Origin: Fusicatenibacter saccharivorans
GTDB taxonomy: Bacteria > Bacillota > Clostridia > Lachnospirales > Lachnospiraceae
Direction: 5' to 3'
Assembly: GCF_015557635.1 (NCBI RefSeq)
Contig: NZ_JADNOP010000015.1
Span: 36,992-100,991, forward strand
DNA length: 64,000 nt
Part shown: piece by piece, positions 54,597 through 63,831 of the stretch
Position numbering within the stretch: the stretch's first letter is position 1
Layout: each line of letters starts with the position of its first letter
The notes under the pieces: model-generated
What the model saw: the letters and a program-made list of their open reading frames with translations, nothing else
Databases searched by the model: none
Told to the model about the DNA's origin: nothing
Position numbers and translations under genes: made by a program

Positions 54597-55523
54597 ATGA
54601 ATACTGTTTCTCATAAGTACCGACAGTCAGCGCTTCTGCTTCTGACCGCTGCGATCTGGGGTTCTGCCTTTGTCGCACAGCAGACCGGCATGGATTATGT
54701 CGGACCTTTTACATTCAACGCGGCACGAAACCTGCTCGGCGGACTTACGCTTCTTCCGCTGATTGTCTTTTTCTCCTCGTGTAAAAAGCGAACCCTACCT
54801 CCAGATGCTTCGTCAGAAAATGGCACACAGTCAAAAACGCTCTGGGCGGGCGGTATTCTCTGCGGCATCGCACTGTTTGCCGCCTCAGCTCTGCAACAGA
54901 TCGGCATTCAGTACACAACCGTCGGAAAGGCCGGTTTTATCACCGCACTTTACATCGTCCTTGTTCCGGTCTGCGGCCTGTTCCTCCGAAAACGAGTACA
55001 ACCGAAGGTCTGGCTCGCAGTTCTCATTGCCGTTGCCGGTCTCTATCTGCTCTGCATGACAGACGGATCCTTCTCTTTGCAGAAGGGCGATCTTCTTGTG
55101 CTTGCCTGTGCTCTCGGATTTACCATACATATTCTAGTTATTGATCATTTTTCTCCGCTTGTCGACGGCATCAAAATGTCCTGCATTCAGTTTTTTACCT
55201 GTTCGATCCTGTCAGCTGTCTGTATGGCCCTCTTTGAAACCGTAAACGTTTCCAACCTTCTGCACGCCTGGATACCGATTCTCTATGCCGGAATTCTCTC
55301 TTCTGGTGTCGGCTATACCCTGCAGATTATCGGGCAGAAAGGATTAAATCCCACCATGGCTTCTCTGCTGATGAGCCTGGAATCCGTTTTTTCCGTTCTC
55401 GCCGGTTGGATTTTCCTTCATCAGGCACTCTCCGGTCGCGAGCTCTCCGGCTGTATTCTGATGTTTGCAGCGATCGTGCTGGTACAGCTTCCGGGCTTTT
55501 CCAAAACCAGCGCTGTTTCCTGA
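54597..55523 (+). CDS. EamA/DMT-family transporter
   Basis: A 308-residue drug/metabolite transporter with about ten hydrophobic helices in two EamA repeats. The first begins LLLTAAIWGSAFVAQQTGMDYVGPFTFNAAR, the second LLVLACALGFTIHILVIDHF; the C-terminal repeat has GYTLQIIGQKGLNPTMASLLMSLESVFSVLAGW. The family exports or takes up small metabolites; the substrate is not predictable here. GGAGG precedes the ATG at 54597. It is divergent from the importer operon and has its own terminator. Confidence 0.9.
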   Translation: MNTVSHKYRQSALLLLTAAIWGSAFVAQQTGMDYVGPFTFNAARNLLGGLTLLPLIVFFSSCKKRTLPPDASSENGTQSKTLWAGGILCGIALFAASALQQIGIQYTTVGKAGFITALYIVLVPVCGLFLRKRVQPKVWLAVLIAVAGLYLLCMTDGSFSLQKGDLLVLACALGFTIHILVIDHFSPLVDGIKMSCIQFFTCSILSAVCMALFETVNVSNLLHAWIPILYAGILSSGVGYTLQIIGQKGLNPTMASLLMSLESVFSVLAGWIFLHQALSGRELSGCILMFAAIVLVQLPGFSKTSAVS

Positions 55524-55604
55524 TGCCATTCCTTTTTCAGTGTAAAAAAGATTCCTGTTTTGCGAGCTTCTTTCTTACGACAGCTTGCTTTGATGACATA
55601 ATTT

Positions 55605-55643
55605 CCCTCCGCCGCAGTGTGATCCTGCCCGGAGGGCTTTTTT
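55605..55643 (+). terminator. Terminator of the EamA transporter gene
   Basis: CCCTCCG and CGGAGGG pair across an 18-nt loop, followed by CTTTTTT on the plus strand. Confidence 0.75.
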
Positions 55644-55750
55644 ATGCCTTCCGAAAATTTAACCGAATCTAGTAAGTCCCCTGCTTCCATTTCGAATATC
55701 CGCTTGCCCAATATTTTCATAGCATAAAAATACAAAATTCTGCATATTGA

Positions 55751-55779
55751 TTGCAGGATTTTTTAATTCGTGCTACACT
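55751..55779 (+). promoter_or_regulatory. Promoter of the Lon-like ATPase gene
   Basis: TTGCAG (55751-55756) and TACACT (55774-55779) with a 17-bp spacer. The short leader contains AATAAG-CA-CTTATT (near 55794-55807), a small inverted repeat just before the AGGAGG site. Confidence 0.7.
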
Positions 55780-55825
55780 GTTTTTATTGTACCAATAAGC
55801 ACTTATTTTATTAGGAGGTTCTGTC

Positions 55826-57316
55826 ATGCCCGTTTTTGATTTCAGCAATTCCCCGGAAAAAGCAAAAGTTTCCGAATGTACGTATACTGTTTTCCGCACA
55901 AATGCACCGTTTACTTCTCCGGATCAGCCGATCCTAATTCTGGATACAAAAGAGAAGGCTTTCCCGCATCATCCCTGTGGTATTTTCACAAACCCATCCA
56001 AACGGACCTCGTTTGAATTTAAAAACGAAGAAGAAACCTTCATCGCCGATATTCTCCAGATTGATGCCCGTTTTGTCAGCCTTTTAAAATGGCTCGGTGA
56101 AAACCATATCAATGTCCGCCTTTCCGGCACACAAACATCCGACGGTTATGCAGTTTACAAAATCCGCGAGATCGCTTTCGGTGGCGGCGCAAAGCTTTCG
56201 GCTGAGGATGGATTTTTACAGTTTATGATTGAGCGTCTCCTCGCCAGCAATGCACCGGAAGAAGAAGTTGAGGATGAGGATCAGGAGGAAACCGGTGACA
56301 GCATGAAGCTCACCAGCATCCAATCCATCACTGATTTTATGAACTGTGCCGGAAGAACGCTGCCGGATAATATCCGCCTTTGGGCTCGTCGAAACCTCGC
56401 TGTTGCCCGTTCCCACGAAGTCTCTCCCGAAGAACGTCGTCACGCGCAGCGCGCCCTCTCCATGATGATGAATATTCAATGGAAAAGCAACTATTTTGAA
56501 GCCATTGATCCAGTGGAAGCACGCCGGATCCTCGATGAAGAACTGTATGGCATGGAACGTGTGAAGCAGAGAATTATCGAAACCATCATTCAGATTAACC
56601 GGACTCATACGCTGCCGGCCTATGGTCTGTTACTGATCGGTCCTGCCGGAACCGGAAAATCGCAGATTGCTTATGCCGTTGCGCGTATCTTAAAATTACC
56701 GTGGACAACACTCGATATGAGTTCGATTAATGACCCGGAACAGCTGACCGGAAGTTCCCGCATCTACGCAAACGCAAAACCGGGAATCATCATGGATGCT
56801 TTTTCCATGGCTGGTGAATCCAACCTCGTCTTTATCATCAATGAGCTCGACAAGGCTGCCTCCGGCAAAGGAAACGGAAACCCGGCAGATGTTCTGCTGA
56901 CCCTTCTTGATAATCTTGGTTTTACCGATAACTATATCGAATGTATGATCCCGACCGTCGGTGTATACCCGATTGCAACCGCAAACGACAAGGACCAGAT
57001 CAGTGCTCCGCTGATGTCCCGCTTCGCTGTGATTGAAATTCCGGATTACACACCGGAAGAAAAGAAAATCATTTTCTCCCGCTATGCACTTCCAAAGGTG
57101 TTAAAACGTATCGGTATGAAAGAAAAGGAATGCATTCTGACGCCGGAAGGACTCGATGCCGTAATCTCCTGCCACGAAAACACAAGCGGTATTCGTGATC
57201 TTGAGCAGGCTGCTGAGCATATCGCAGCAAATGCGTTATATCAGATAGAAGTCAACCATGTTTCCTCTGTTACCTTTGATGCAGAAATGGTACGTGAACT
57301 GCTCTTGTCCTGCTGA
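55826..57316 (+). CDS. Standalone Lon-like AAA+ ATPase without protease domain
   Basis: A 496-residue protein. Residues 1-150 are unrecognised (no LAN signature), followed by an acidic linker (EEEVEDEDQEETGD). Residues ~225-495 are an AAA+ module of Lon type: ILDEELYGMERVKQRIIETI, Walker A GPAGTGKSQIAYAVA (~272), SINDPEQLTGSSRIYANAKPGIIMDAF, Walker B LVFIINELDKA (~333), sensor 1 zone IATANDKD and the helical lid with SGIRDLEQA. The protein ends there, with no Ser-Lys protease domain. It may be a chaperone-like remodeller. AGGAGG precedes the ATG; it is a single-gene unit. Confidence 0.82.
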   Translation: MPVFDFSNSPEKAKVSECTYTVFRTNAPFTSPDQPILILDTKEKAFPHHPCGIFTNPSKRTSFEFKNEEETFIADILQIDARFVSLLKWLGENHINVRLSGTQTSDGYAVYKIREIAFGGGAKLSAEDGFLQFMIERLLASNAPEEEVEDEDQEETGDSMKLTSIQSITDFMNCAGRTLPDNIRLWARRNLAVARSHEVSPEERRHAQRALSMMMNIQWKSNYFEAIDPVEARRILDEELYGMERVKQRIIETIIQINRTHTLPAYGLLLIGPAGTGKSQIAYAVARILKLPWTTLDMSSINDPEQLTGSSRIYANAKPGIIMDAFSMAGESNLVFIINELDKAASGKGNGNPADVLLTLLDNLGFTDNYIECMIPTVGVYPIATANDKDQISAPLMSRFAVIEIPDYTPEEKKIIFSRYALPKVLKRIGMKEKECILTPEGLDAVISCHENTSGIRDLEQAAEHIAANALYQIEVNHVSSVTFDAEMVRELLLSC

Positions 57317-57427
57317 TCTGCCTTATTTTCTATTTTGAAGGCGTATCAAGGTACGGCGAAAACCAGTGACGCAACAATTCACGCTCTGTGGTGCTGAAAT
57401 TTTTTGCATTATTTTGGGGTGTGCTGT

Positions 57428-57478
57428 AAAATAGTTTCCTGTCCCATCAGTCTGTACTTTCGGGCAGGGAACTATTTT
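57428..57478 (+). terminator. Terminator of the Lon-like ATPase gene
   Basis: AAAATAGTTTCCTGTCCC and GGGCAGGGAACTATTTT pair with a bulge over ~16 bp, followed by ATTTC. The long A/T outer stem makes it usable from both sides; it lies between the convergent ATPase and pckA genes. Confidence 0.75.
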
Positions 57479-57502
57479 ATTTCTCCAGATATTTTCATAA
57501 AA

Positions 57503-57540
57503 GAAAGCCCCTGACACTTTCATGCCAGGGGCTTCCTTTC
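57503..57540 (-). terminator. Terminator of pckA
   Basis: GAAAGGAAGCCCCTG pairs with CAGGGGCTTTCTTTT on the minus strand around a 12-nt loop, ~20 bp beyond the pckA stop. Confidence 0.88.
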
Positions 57541-57556
57541 GGTCAATTCAGAAAAT

Positions 57557-59161
57557 TTATTTCTGCGGACCAGCGGAAACAAGTGCTTTACCAGCAGCGT
57601 TTCCTTCATATTTTGCAAAGTTCTTGATGAATCTTTCAGCCAGATCCAGTGCTTTGGTCTCCCACTCGGAAGCATCAGCATAGGTATCGCGAGGATCCAG
57701 GATAGCCGGATCAACGCCCGGAAGTTCAGTCGGAACTTCGAAGTTGAAGTACGGAATAGTCTTCGTCGGAGCTTCGTTGATAGCACCGCTTAAGATTGCA
57801 TCGATGATTCCACGGGTATCACGGATGGAGATACGTTTTCCGGTTCCGTTCCAGCCTGTGTTAACCAGGTATGCTTTTGCTCCGCTCTTCTCCATTTTCT
57901 TAACAAGCTCTTCTGCATATTTGGTTGGGTGCAGCTCCAGGAATGCCTGGCCGAAGCATGCAGAGAAGGTAGGAGTCGGCTCGGTAATTCCGCGCTCGGT
58001 TCCTGCAAGTTTTGCAGTAAATCCGGACAGGAAGTAGTACTGAGTCTGCTCTGGTGTCAGAATAGATACTGGCGGAAGTACGCCGAATGCATCTGCGGAC
58101 AGGAAAATAACATTCTTAGCTGCCGGTGCAGAAGAAATCGGGCGAACGATGTTCTCAATGTGGTTGATCGGATAAGATACACGAGTATTCTCGGTTACGC
58201 TCTTATCATTGAAGTCAATTTTGCCTTCCGCATCAACAGTAACGTTCTCAAGCAGAGCGTCACGTCTGATTGCATTGTAGATGTCCGGCTCAGACTCTTT
58301 GTCCAGGTTGATAACTTTTGCATAGCAGCCGCCCTCGAAGTTGAATACTCCGTTGTCGTCCCAGCCGTGCTCGTCATCACCGATCAGAAGACGTTTCGGG
58401 TCTGTGGAAAGTGTTGTTTTTCCTGTTCCGGAAAGTCCAAAGAAGATTGCAGTATTCTCACCGTTCAGGTCTGTGTTTGCAGAGCAGTGCATGGAAGCGA
58501 TGCCTTTCAGCGGCAGATAGTAGTTCATCATGGAGAACATACCTTTCTTCATCTCTCCGCCGTACCATGTGTTGATGATAACCTGCTCACGGCTTGTGAT
58601 GTTGAATACTACTGCTGTCTCAGAGTTCAGACCCAGCTCTTTGTAGTTCTCAACCTTTGCTTTGGATGCGTTGTATACAACGAAATCCGGCTCGAAGTTC
58701 TCAAGCTCTTCTGCTGTAGGTTTGATGAACATGTTAGTTACGAAATGTGCCTGCCAAGCTACCTCAACGATGAAGCGGATAGCCATACGGGTATCTTTAT
58801 TTGCACCGCAGAATGCATCTACAACGAACAGTCTTTTGTTGGAGAGCTCTTTTTTTGCGATCTCTTTTACTGCTGCCCATGCTTCCTGGGTTGCCGGATG
58901 GTTATCGTTTTTGTACTCATCGGAAGTCCACCATACAGTATCTTTCGAATTCTCGTCCACAACGATGTATTTGTCTTTCGGTGAACGGCCTGTATAGATA
59001 CCGGTCATAACGTTAACTGCACCAAGCTCTGTCTCCCGGCCTTTTTCATAGCCTTCCAGCTCTGGTTTTGTCTCTTCCTCAAATAACTGCTCATAAGAAG
59101 GGTTGTACACAATTTCTGTGGTACCGGTGATGCCATACTTTGTTAAATCGATCTGTGCCAT
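57557..59161 (-). CDS. pckA: Phosphoenolpyruvate carboxykinase (ATP)
   Basis: A 534-residue ATP-type PEP carboxykinase. The P-loop is [16 protein letters not shown] near residue 233, followed by the metal site [22 protein letters not shown]; the substrate segment [11 protein letters not shown] lies near 55. In fermenting gut bacteria it can run toward oxaloacetate with ATP gain, or toward gluconeogenesis. I chose the ATG at 59161 ([11 protein letters not shown]) because the family starts there and GAGG precedes it; the frame continues 14 codons upstream. It has its own promoter, a ~100-nt leader and a terminator. Confidence 0.96.
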   Translation of the reverse strand: MAQIDLTKYGITGTTEIVYNPSYEQLFEEETKPELEGYEKGRETELGAVNVMTGIYTGRSPKDKYIVVDENSKDTVWWTSDEYKNDNHPATQEAWAAVKEIAKKELSNKRLFVVDAFCGANKDTRMAIRFIVEVAWQAHFVTNMFIKPTAEELENFEPDFVVYNASKAKVENYKELGLNSETAVVFNITSREQVIINTWYGGEMKKGMFSMMNYYLPLKGIASMHCSANTDLNGENTAIFFGLSGTGKTTLSTDPKRLLIGDDEHGWDDNGVFNFEGGCYAKVINLDKESEPDIYNAIRRDALLENVTVDAEGKIDFNDKSVTENTRVSYPINHIENIVRPISSAPAAKNVIFLSADAFGVLPPVSILTPEQTQYYFLSGFTAKLAGTERGITEPTPTFSACFGQAFLELHPTKYAEELVKKMEKSGAKAYLVNTGWNGTGKRISIRDTRGIIDAILSGAINEAPTKTIPYFNFEVPTELPGVDPAILDPRDTYADASEWETKALDLAERFIKNFAKYEGNAAGKALVSAGPQK

Positions 59162-59202
59162 CTTGTAATTAACCTCTTTCCTTTGATAGTAATACTGCTT
59201 CA

Positions 59203-59219
59203 TTCTGCAAAATGCAGAA
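59203..59219 (-). other. Palindrome in the pckA leader
   Basis: TTCTGCATTTTGCAGAA on the minus strand: a 6-bp stem with a 5-bp centre, ~40 bp before the pckA ATG and downstream of the promoter. It could be an operator or a small leader hairpin. Confidence 0.4.
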
Positions 59220-59271
59220 ATTTGAAGGTATCCTTTTTAAGAAACCGGACCAGCCGGCCTCTTCTACTCTA

Positions 59272-59299
59272 ATTATACATAAAAGGCCAAAAAAATCAA
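59272..59299 (-). promoter_or_regulatory. pckA promoter
   Basis: TTGATT (59299-59294) and TATAAT (59277-59272) with a 16-bp spacer on the minus strand, ~110 bp before the pckA start. Confidence 0.7.
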
Positions 59300-59413
59300 C
59301 TGAAAATCTTCCGTTTTTTTACAGAACGTGTCCCAAAATCTGTAAAAATTTTATAAACTTCGATTTTTCGAAATTTTCTGACAATTGCACTTTTGTACAC
59401 TTCATCCTGCAAA

Positions 59414-59443
59414 TTGACATTTTTTGATTTTTTATGTTATAAT
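59414..59443 (+). promoter_or_regulatory. Promoter of the MATE exporter gene
   Basis: TTGACA (59414-59419) and TATAAT (59438-59443), both perfect, with an 18-bp T-rich spacer; the ATG is ~32 bp downstream. Confidence 0.88.
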
Positions 59444-59475
59444 ATTAATAATTATGTTCGGAAAGAAGTTTCTTT

Positions 59476-60810
59476 ATGTATTACGATCTGACCCGCGGGA
59501 AAATCTCCCGCTCTCTTATCCTGTTTGCCCTGCCGATGATCGCAGGAAATCTGTTGCAGCAGTTTTACAACATTGCCGACACCCTGATCGTCGGACGCGT
59601 TCTCGGAAGCAATGCGCTCGCCGCCGTCGGCTCCTCCTATACGCTGATGACGTTTCTGACTTCCATTTTTCTCGGCCTGTCGATGGGCGCCGGTGCGCTC
59701 TTTTCGATTTATCAGGGACGAAAAGATCTTTCTTCTTTAAAACTTTCGATTCTCCACGCGTTTCTGCTGATCCTTGCCGTTACGCTCGTGCTGAATCTCG
59801 CTGTTTATGCAGGCATCGAGCCGATCCTTACGTTTCTTCGCGTCCCGGATGAAGTCCGTCCCGGCATGCGGACGTATCTTCTGATTATCTTTGCCGGCCT
59901 TATTGCAACATCCGTATACAATTTCTTTTCCTGTATGCTGCGCGCGCTCGGAAACTCTTCTGTGCCGCTGATTTTTCTCGCTGTCTCTGCTGTGCTGAAC
60001 ATTGCACTGGATCTGCTCTTTGTCGCTGTACTGCCGTTCGGCATCGCAGGCGCGGCGCTCGCTACGGTTCTTGCGCAGTATGTGTCCGCCGTCGGTATTC
60101 TGCTCTATGTGCTGCTCCGCTGCCGCATGTGGCTGCCGTCAAAAAAAGAATGGCGTTTCAGCCATTCCATTTTAAAAGAGATTCTGAATCTTTCTTCGAT
60201 GACCTGCATTCAGCAGTCGGTCATGAATTTCGGCATTCTGATGGTACAGGGGCTCGTCAACAGCTTCGGTCCGGCGGTCATGGCGGCATTTGCGGCCGCG
60301 GTGAAAATTGATACCTTTGCCTATCTGCCGGTGCAGGATTTCGGAAATGCCTACTCCACTTTTACCGCACAGAATTACGGGGCCGGAAATCACGAGCGGA
60401 TCCGGCGCGGCACGAAAGATGCTTTTGCACTGAGCGCTGCTTTTTCCATCGTCATTTCTCTGCTTGTCAATCTGTTCGCGCATCCGCTGATGCAGATTTT
60501 CGTGAAAGCATCAGAAATGGAGGTCATCGCGATCGGCGTACAGTACCTGCGGCTGGAAGGCTCGTTCTATCTCGGCATCGGATGGCTGTTTCTGCTGTAC
60601 GGGTATTACCGCGCTGTCAAACGCGCCGAGATGTCGGTTGTTCTGACCGTCATTTCGCTTGGCATGCGTGTGGCGCTGGCATACCTTTTCTCCGCCACGG
60701 CGCTTGGCGTTGCCGGAATCTGGATCGCCATTCCGATCGGCTGGGCACTGGCTGATATGACCGGACTTTTCTTCCTGCGGCGTGCATTCCGATCGCAGAA
60801 GCCTGCATAA
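59476..60810 (+). CDS. MATE-family efflux transporter
   Basis: A 444-residue multidrug and toxin extrusion protein with twelve hydrophobic segments in two MatE halves: first half LILFALPMIAGNLLQQFYNIADTLIVGRVLG, second half ILNLSSMTCIQQSVMNFGILMVQGLVNSFG and SAFSIVISLLVNLFAHPLMQIF. Family members export cationic compounds using Na+ or H+ gradients. Length is normal. Convergent with the AraC-type regulator gene, whose stop lies 10 bp away; no terminator hairpin is visible in that gap. Confidence 0.93.
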   Translation: MYYDLTRGKISRSLILFALPMIAGNLLQQFYNIADTLIVGRVLGSNALAAVGSSYTLMTFLTSIFLGLSMGAGALFSIYQGRKDLSSLKLSILHAFLLILAVTLVLNLAVYAGIEPILTFLRVPDEVRPGMRTYLLIIFAGLIATSVYNFFSCMLRALGNSSVPLIFLAVSAVLNIALDLLFVAVLPFGIAGAALATVLAQYVSAVGILLYVLLRCRMWLPSKKEWRFSHSILKEILNLSSMTCIQQSVMNFGILMVQGLVNSFGPAVMAAFAAAVKIDTFAYLPVQDFGNAYSTFTAQNYGAGNHERIRRGTKDAFALSAAFSIVISLLVNLFAHPLMQIFVKASEMEVIAIGVQYLRLEGSFYLGIGWLFLLYGYYRAVKRAEMSVVLTVISLGMRVALAYLFSATALGVAGIWIAIPIGWALADMTGLFFLRRAFRSQKPA

Positions 60811-60820
60811 GTTCCGAATC

Positions 60821-61723
60821 TTATATCGCAGTACGGTTTTCTGCGGATAAACTACGGAACTGCCCCGGCGTCTGGTGCATGCGTTCCTGGAAGACGCGGT
60901 TAAAATAGCTGATATTTCGGAATCCGCAGTCGCTCGCAATCTTGCTGATCGCCTCCTCGGTGGAAAGCAGCAGCCGGCAGCTCTCGGCAATCCGCAGGTT
61001 ATTGACATACGTCACGGCGGAAATATGCATAATCGACTTAAAGAAGCGGCAGAAAGCGCTCTCACTCATATGAAACTGGCTCGCCAGTTCCGCGATTTCG
61101 AGATCCTCACAGAAATGAGCATTCATGTATGTGAGGATCTCTTTCATTCTGCTGACACGGTAATTCGTCGAGGCATCCGTTTTTCCGCCGTTCTTTTCTG
61201 CCGCACTGTAATATCCCTGCCAGATTTTCAGAAGTTCCGCTTTTAACAGCAGCTCCCAGCCCGGTTCTTTTCTTTCCTGCAGATTTCGGATCTCCTGCAT
61301 GGCCTGTGCCGTTTTTTCTGCAAGGCGTGTCCCCCGCTCTGTCTTGGATGGAAAACGGATCTCGGAGGACAGCACTGGTTCGATATACTGCTGCTGGATT
61401 CGGTCAAGCGATGTGCCGGACAGAAAACGCGGCTGGAATACAACGGCAAGAAACGTAAATTCCTGTCCGTCGATTCCCTCTACCTCATGCAGACGGTTTG
61501 CATTGACAAAGGCGGTCTCCCCTTCCCGCAGGAGAAAGGTCTCGGTATCCATATGAAAAACAGCTTCGCCCTTTACTGCATAAAAGAGCTCCACTTCCTC
61601 ATGCCAGTGGCAGTACACCCGCACGGTACTCTGCAGGTCTGTCTCGAAAACGTGAATGCTCAGCGGAAAAAGCTCATCACCGTGGGGCTGTGTTTCTTTT
61701 CGGTAATTCATCTGTGAGAGCAT
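60821..61723 (-). CDS. AraC-family transcriptional regulator with cupin sensor
   Basis: A 300-residue regulator. The N-terminal ~150 residues form a cupin-type AraC ligand-binding domain (YCHWHEEVELFYAVKGEAVFHMDTETFLLREGETAFVN). The C-terminal ~100 residues are the double HTH (FCEDLEIAELASQFHMSESAFCRFFKSIMHISAVTYVNNLRIAESCRLL... ISYFNRVFQERMHQTPGQFR). I chose the ATG at 61723, which has AGGAG eight bases upstream; the frame is open 25 further codons. Typical for sugar or metabolite control; no clear target gene is adjacent unless it is the MATE gene. Confidence 0.9.
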   Translation of the reverse strand: MLSQMNYRKETQPHGDELFPLSIHVFETDLQSTVRVYCHWHEEVELFYAVKGEAVFHMDTETFLLREGETAFVNANRLHEVEGIDGQEFTFLAVVFQPRFLSGTSLDRIQQQYIEPVLSSEIRFPSKTERGTRLAEKTAQAMQEIRNLQERKEPGWELLLKAELLKIWQGYYSAAEKNGGKTDASTNYRVSRMKEILTYMNAHFCEDLEIAELASQFHMSESAFCRFFKSIMHISAVTYVNNLRIAESCRLLLSTEEAISKIASDCGFRNISYFNRVFQERMHQTPGQFRSLSAENRTAI

Positions 61724-61876
61724 ATTTTTGTCTCCTCTCTTGTTTTGCTCTGCTGTCCCAATTGTAACACGAACTTTGCGATTCCGGCAAGTTTCCATGT
61801 TCTGCCGGCGAATCGCCCTTCCATGACCGTATTTTTCCTTCTTAAATGATAATAATTATCATATTTTATCAGCTTA

Positions 61877-61905
61877 TTGACATTTCTTTTCATCCGCGCT
61901 ATATT
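61877..61905 (+). promoter_or_regulatory. Promoter of the HMA gene
   Basis: TTGACA (61877-61882) and TATATT (61900-61905) with a 17-bp spacer, about 105 bp before the HMA start codon. Confidence 0.85.
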
Positions 61906-61909
61906 TTAG

Positions 61910-61926
61910 ATACCCCGATAGGGTAT
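61910..61926. promoter_or_regulatory. CsoR-like copper operator
   Basis: ATACCCCGATAGGGTAT: inverted 6-bp arms ATACCC/GGGTAT with a 5-bp centre, placed over the expected transcription start of the HMA gene. This is the G/C-tract pattern seen in CsoR-type operators of Firmicutes, where Cu(I) relieves repression. Confidence 0.7.
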
Positions 61927-61954
61927 GTGATTTCAAATTTTTCATCAAACACCA

Positions 61955-61996
61955 GGAATACAGTCCGGCACGCTTTCGTTTCGCTGTATTCCCGGA
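61955..61996 (+). other. Leader hairpin before the HMA gene
   Basis: GGAATACAG and CTGTATTCC form a 9-bp perfect stem across a ~24-nt loop within the ~100-nt leader, ending about 17 bp before the HMA start codon, just ahead of the ribosome binding site. Confidence 0.55.
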
Positions 61997-62012
61997 AGAA
62001 AGCAGGTATTGT

Positions 62013-62267
62013 ATGATTAAAACAGTCTTAAAAATTGATGGTATGATGTGCGGCATGTGCGAATCCCATATGAATGATGTAGTCCGCAAAAGCTGCTCTC
62101 CAAAGAAAGTAAACTCTTCTGCAAAAAATGGCGAGACCGTTGTCATCAGCGAAGCACCGCTCGATATTCCGTATCTGAAACAGCAGATCAAGGACATCGG
62201 ATATGAGCTGGTTTCGTATACGAGTGAGCCGTATGAGAAAAAGGGATTTTTCCATTTCGGACGATAA
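62013..62267 (+). CDS. Heavy-metal-associated (HMA) domain protein, CopZ-like
   Basis: An 84-residue protein consisting of one HMA fold. The metal site is GMMCGMCESHM (C13 and C16), followed by the usual helix and strands, ending LKQQIKDIGYELVSYTSEPYEKKGFFHFGR. The middle part (RKSCSPKKVNSSAKNGETVV) has an extra cysteine and departs from typical CopZ. Predicted to bind Cu(I) and hand it to a copper ATPase or store it; no copA or csoR gene is in the window. The promoter and operator upstream support metal-regulated expression. Confidence 0.85.
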   Translation: MIKTVLKIDGMMCGMCESHMNDVVRKSCSPKKVNSSAKNGETVVISEAPLDIPYLKQQIKDIGYELVSYTSEPYEKKGFFHFGR

Positions 62268-62313
62268 GCGGATTTCATGCCTTTCCTTTTGCAGTTTGTG
62301 CGTCGGAAAAAAG

Positions 62314-62376
62314 CACCGTTTCAGAAATTTATTTCCTTTTGGAAATCTGCCTCTGAAACGGTGTTTTCTATTTTTT
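62314..62376 (+). terminator. Terminator of the HMA gene
   Basis: CACCGTTTCAG and CTGAAACGGTG form an 11-bp stem, with an inner AAATTTATTTCC/GGAAAT extension, followed by TTTTCTATTTTTT on the plus strand. It faces the end of the minus-strand GST-like pseudogene. Confidence 0.9.
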
Positions 62377-62389
62377 ATCTATGATTTGA

Positions 62390-63830
62390 TCAGCCGCAGC
62401 AGCATCCGCAGGACGGCGGCGTTTCTTTCTCCTCTTTTTTCGGAGATTCTGCGCCCAGATCGTACCAGGTCGGGTCGATGTCGAATCTGCGGTTGTTTCC
62501 AAGATAGATCGGATGGGTCGGGTCTGAGGACAGGTAGGCGCGCTCGGTCGAAACCTTCCACTGTGCATCCCAGTCAATCTTCGGAAGTGCCAGATCGTAG
62601 TGTGTGCTGGCGCGGAAGCCGTCTTCCTCTCCCTCAATTCTTCCCTGGCGGATGATGGCTGCAAAATCTGTGTGATGTGCAAATGCCGGGATCTGGTACA
62701 GATCTTTTAAGTAATCCGAAACATTTTTCAGATCCTGCACACGGTATTTCACCGGTCCGAGGTAACGGGAATATAAGAGGTCAAAGCGCACAAGGGTAAC
62801 ATAAAGCGCTGCGTCTGCCTCGGTCACAAAGTCTCCTGCCAGGAAACGGGTGGCTCCAAGTGCTGTTTCGAGCTCTTCGAGGGCTCCGTAGAACTGTTTT
62901 GCACTTTCTATGTACTGTGCCAGTTCTACGGCATTCAGCATCGTATCCAGCGGCTCGGCGATCTTTTTCTTTACTTCTTCAGCGGCTGCTGTGGACGATT
63001 TTGCATTTGCTGTTGGTGACAGCTCCGGTCCGTCCGGCAGTTCGCGGATTTCGGCAAGAATCGTCTGATAATCTTCTTCTCTAGTATCAGCCAGCGGCGG
63101 AAGGCTTGCCGGATCTTTCTTCATCGGCAGTTCCTCCTCGGTATATTTTGCAAATTCTGTGCTTGGGATGGCGTGAATCTTCGCATAGATTGCGGCATCC
63201 TCACGGTTCTTTTCTGTTTCAACATCTGCATCGCTGCGTGCGGTTCCGGCATCGGTCTCTGCTTTCAGTTTGTGCTCCGGATCACTCGATAAAGCAGAAC
63301 GATCGTCCACATTACCCCAGAACTGTGCAAAATCGAGCTGTTTTAAGAAGCGGACATTGAAGCTTCGCTCCACACTTCCCTTGGCGTCTGCCGGCGGCAC
63401 GGCAAAATCTGCAAAGAAGGTATTATTTTTGAATGCCGGGATCTCCCACAACTCTTTTGCGTAGCCCCACAGGTTTTTGTAAGTGTAGAGCGGATGCTTC
63501 GTCTCGCCGAGCTGTGCGGTATAGCGGATGTCCAGACGGGCAAGTGTCACGTACAGGCGGATATCGGATCTTCCAGGCCCTCCAGCTCTCTTACGATCGC
63601 CGCGCGGTTGGACCAGTGGCACAGCTTTGCCCAGACGAGACAGTATCTCTTATTACCTTCTGCCTTCAGATCGTTTTCACCGTCGCCGAACGGAGTCGTG
63701 AAGTGATTCGGCTGTCTGCGGAAATAGCCGTTTTTGTCGATCTCCGATACGGTTTCTTTTGGTCTTACGCGGATTTTAATTCGCCATTGATTTTCTGCCT
63801 CTCTTTCGCATGTTCTATCGAATGAATTTT
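62390..63830 (-). pseudogene. Broken glutathione-S-transferase-like (YqjG/ECM4-type) gene with duplicated C-domain
   Basis: The N-terminal thioredoxin-like part is readable on the minus strand from ~63830 (EIDKNGYFRRQPNHFTTPFGDGENDL...YCLVWAKLCHWSNRAAIVRELEGLED) but has no start codon in its frame. At ~63571 it jumps, out of frame, into SDIRLYVTLARLDIRY, i.e. the C-terminal helical domain; about 100 residues expected in between are missing. The remaining frame (62390-63622) holds two C-domain copies (LYVTLARLDIRY..NLWGYAKELWEIPAF and LYVTLVRFDLLY..NVSDYLKDLYQIPAF) and ends in a cysteine-rich CGCCCG tail. The family reduces glutathionyl-hydroquinones. Confidence 0.72.
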
Positions 63831-63831
63831 C

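Noticed and set aside
63343..63543. Alternative frames within the GST-like region as small genes
   Set aside because: They are out-of-frame readings of the broken GST gene, which has the family similarity.
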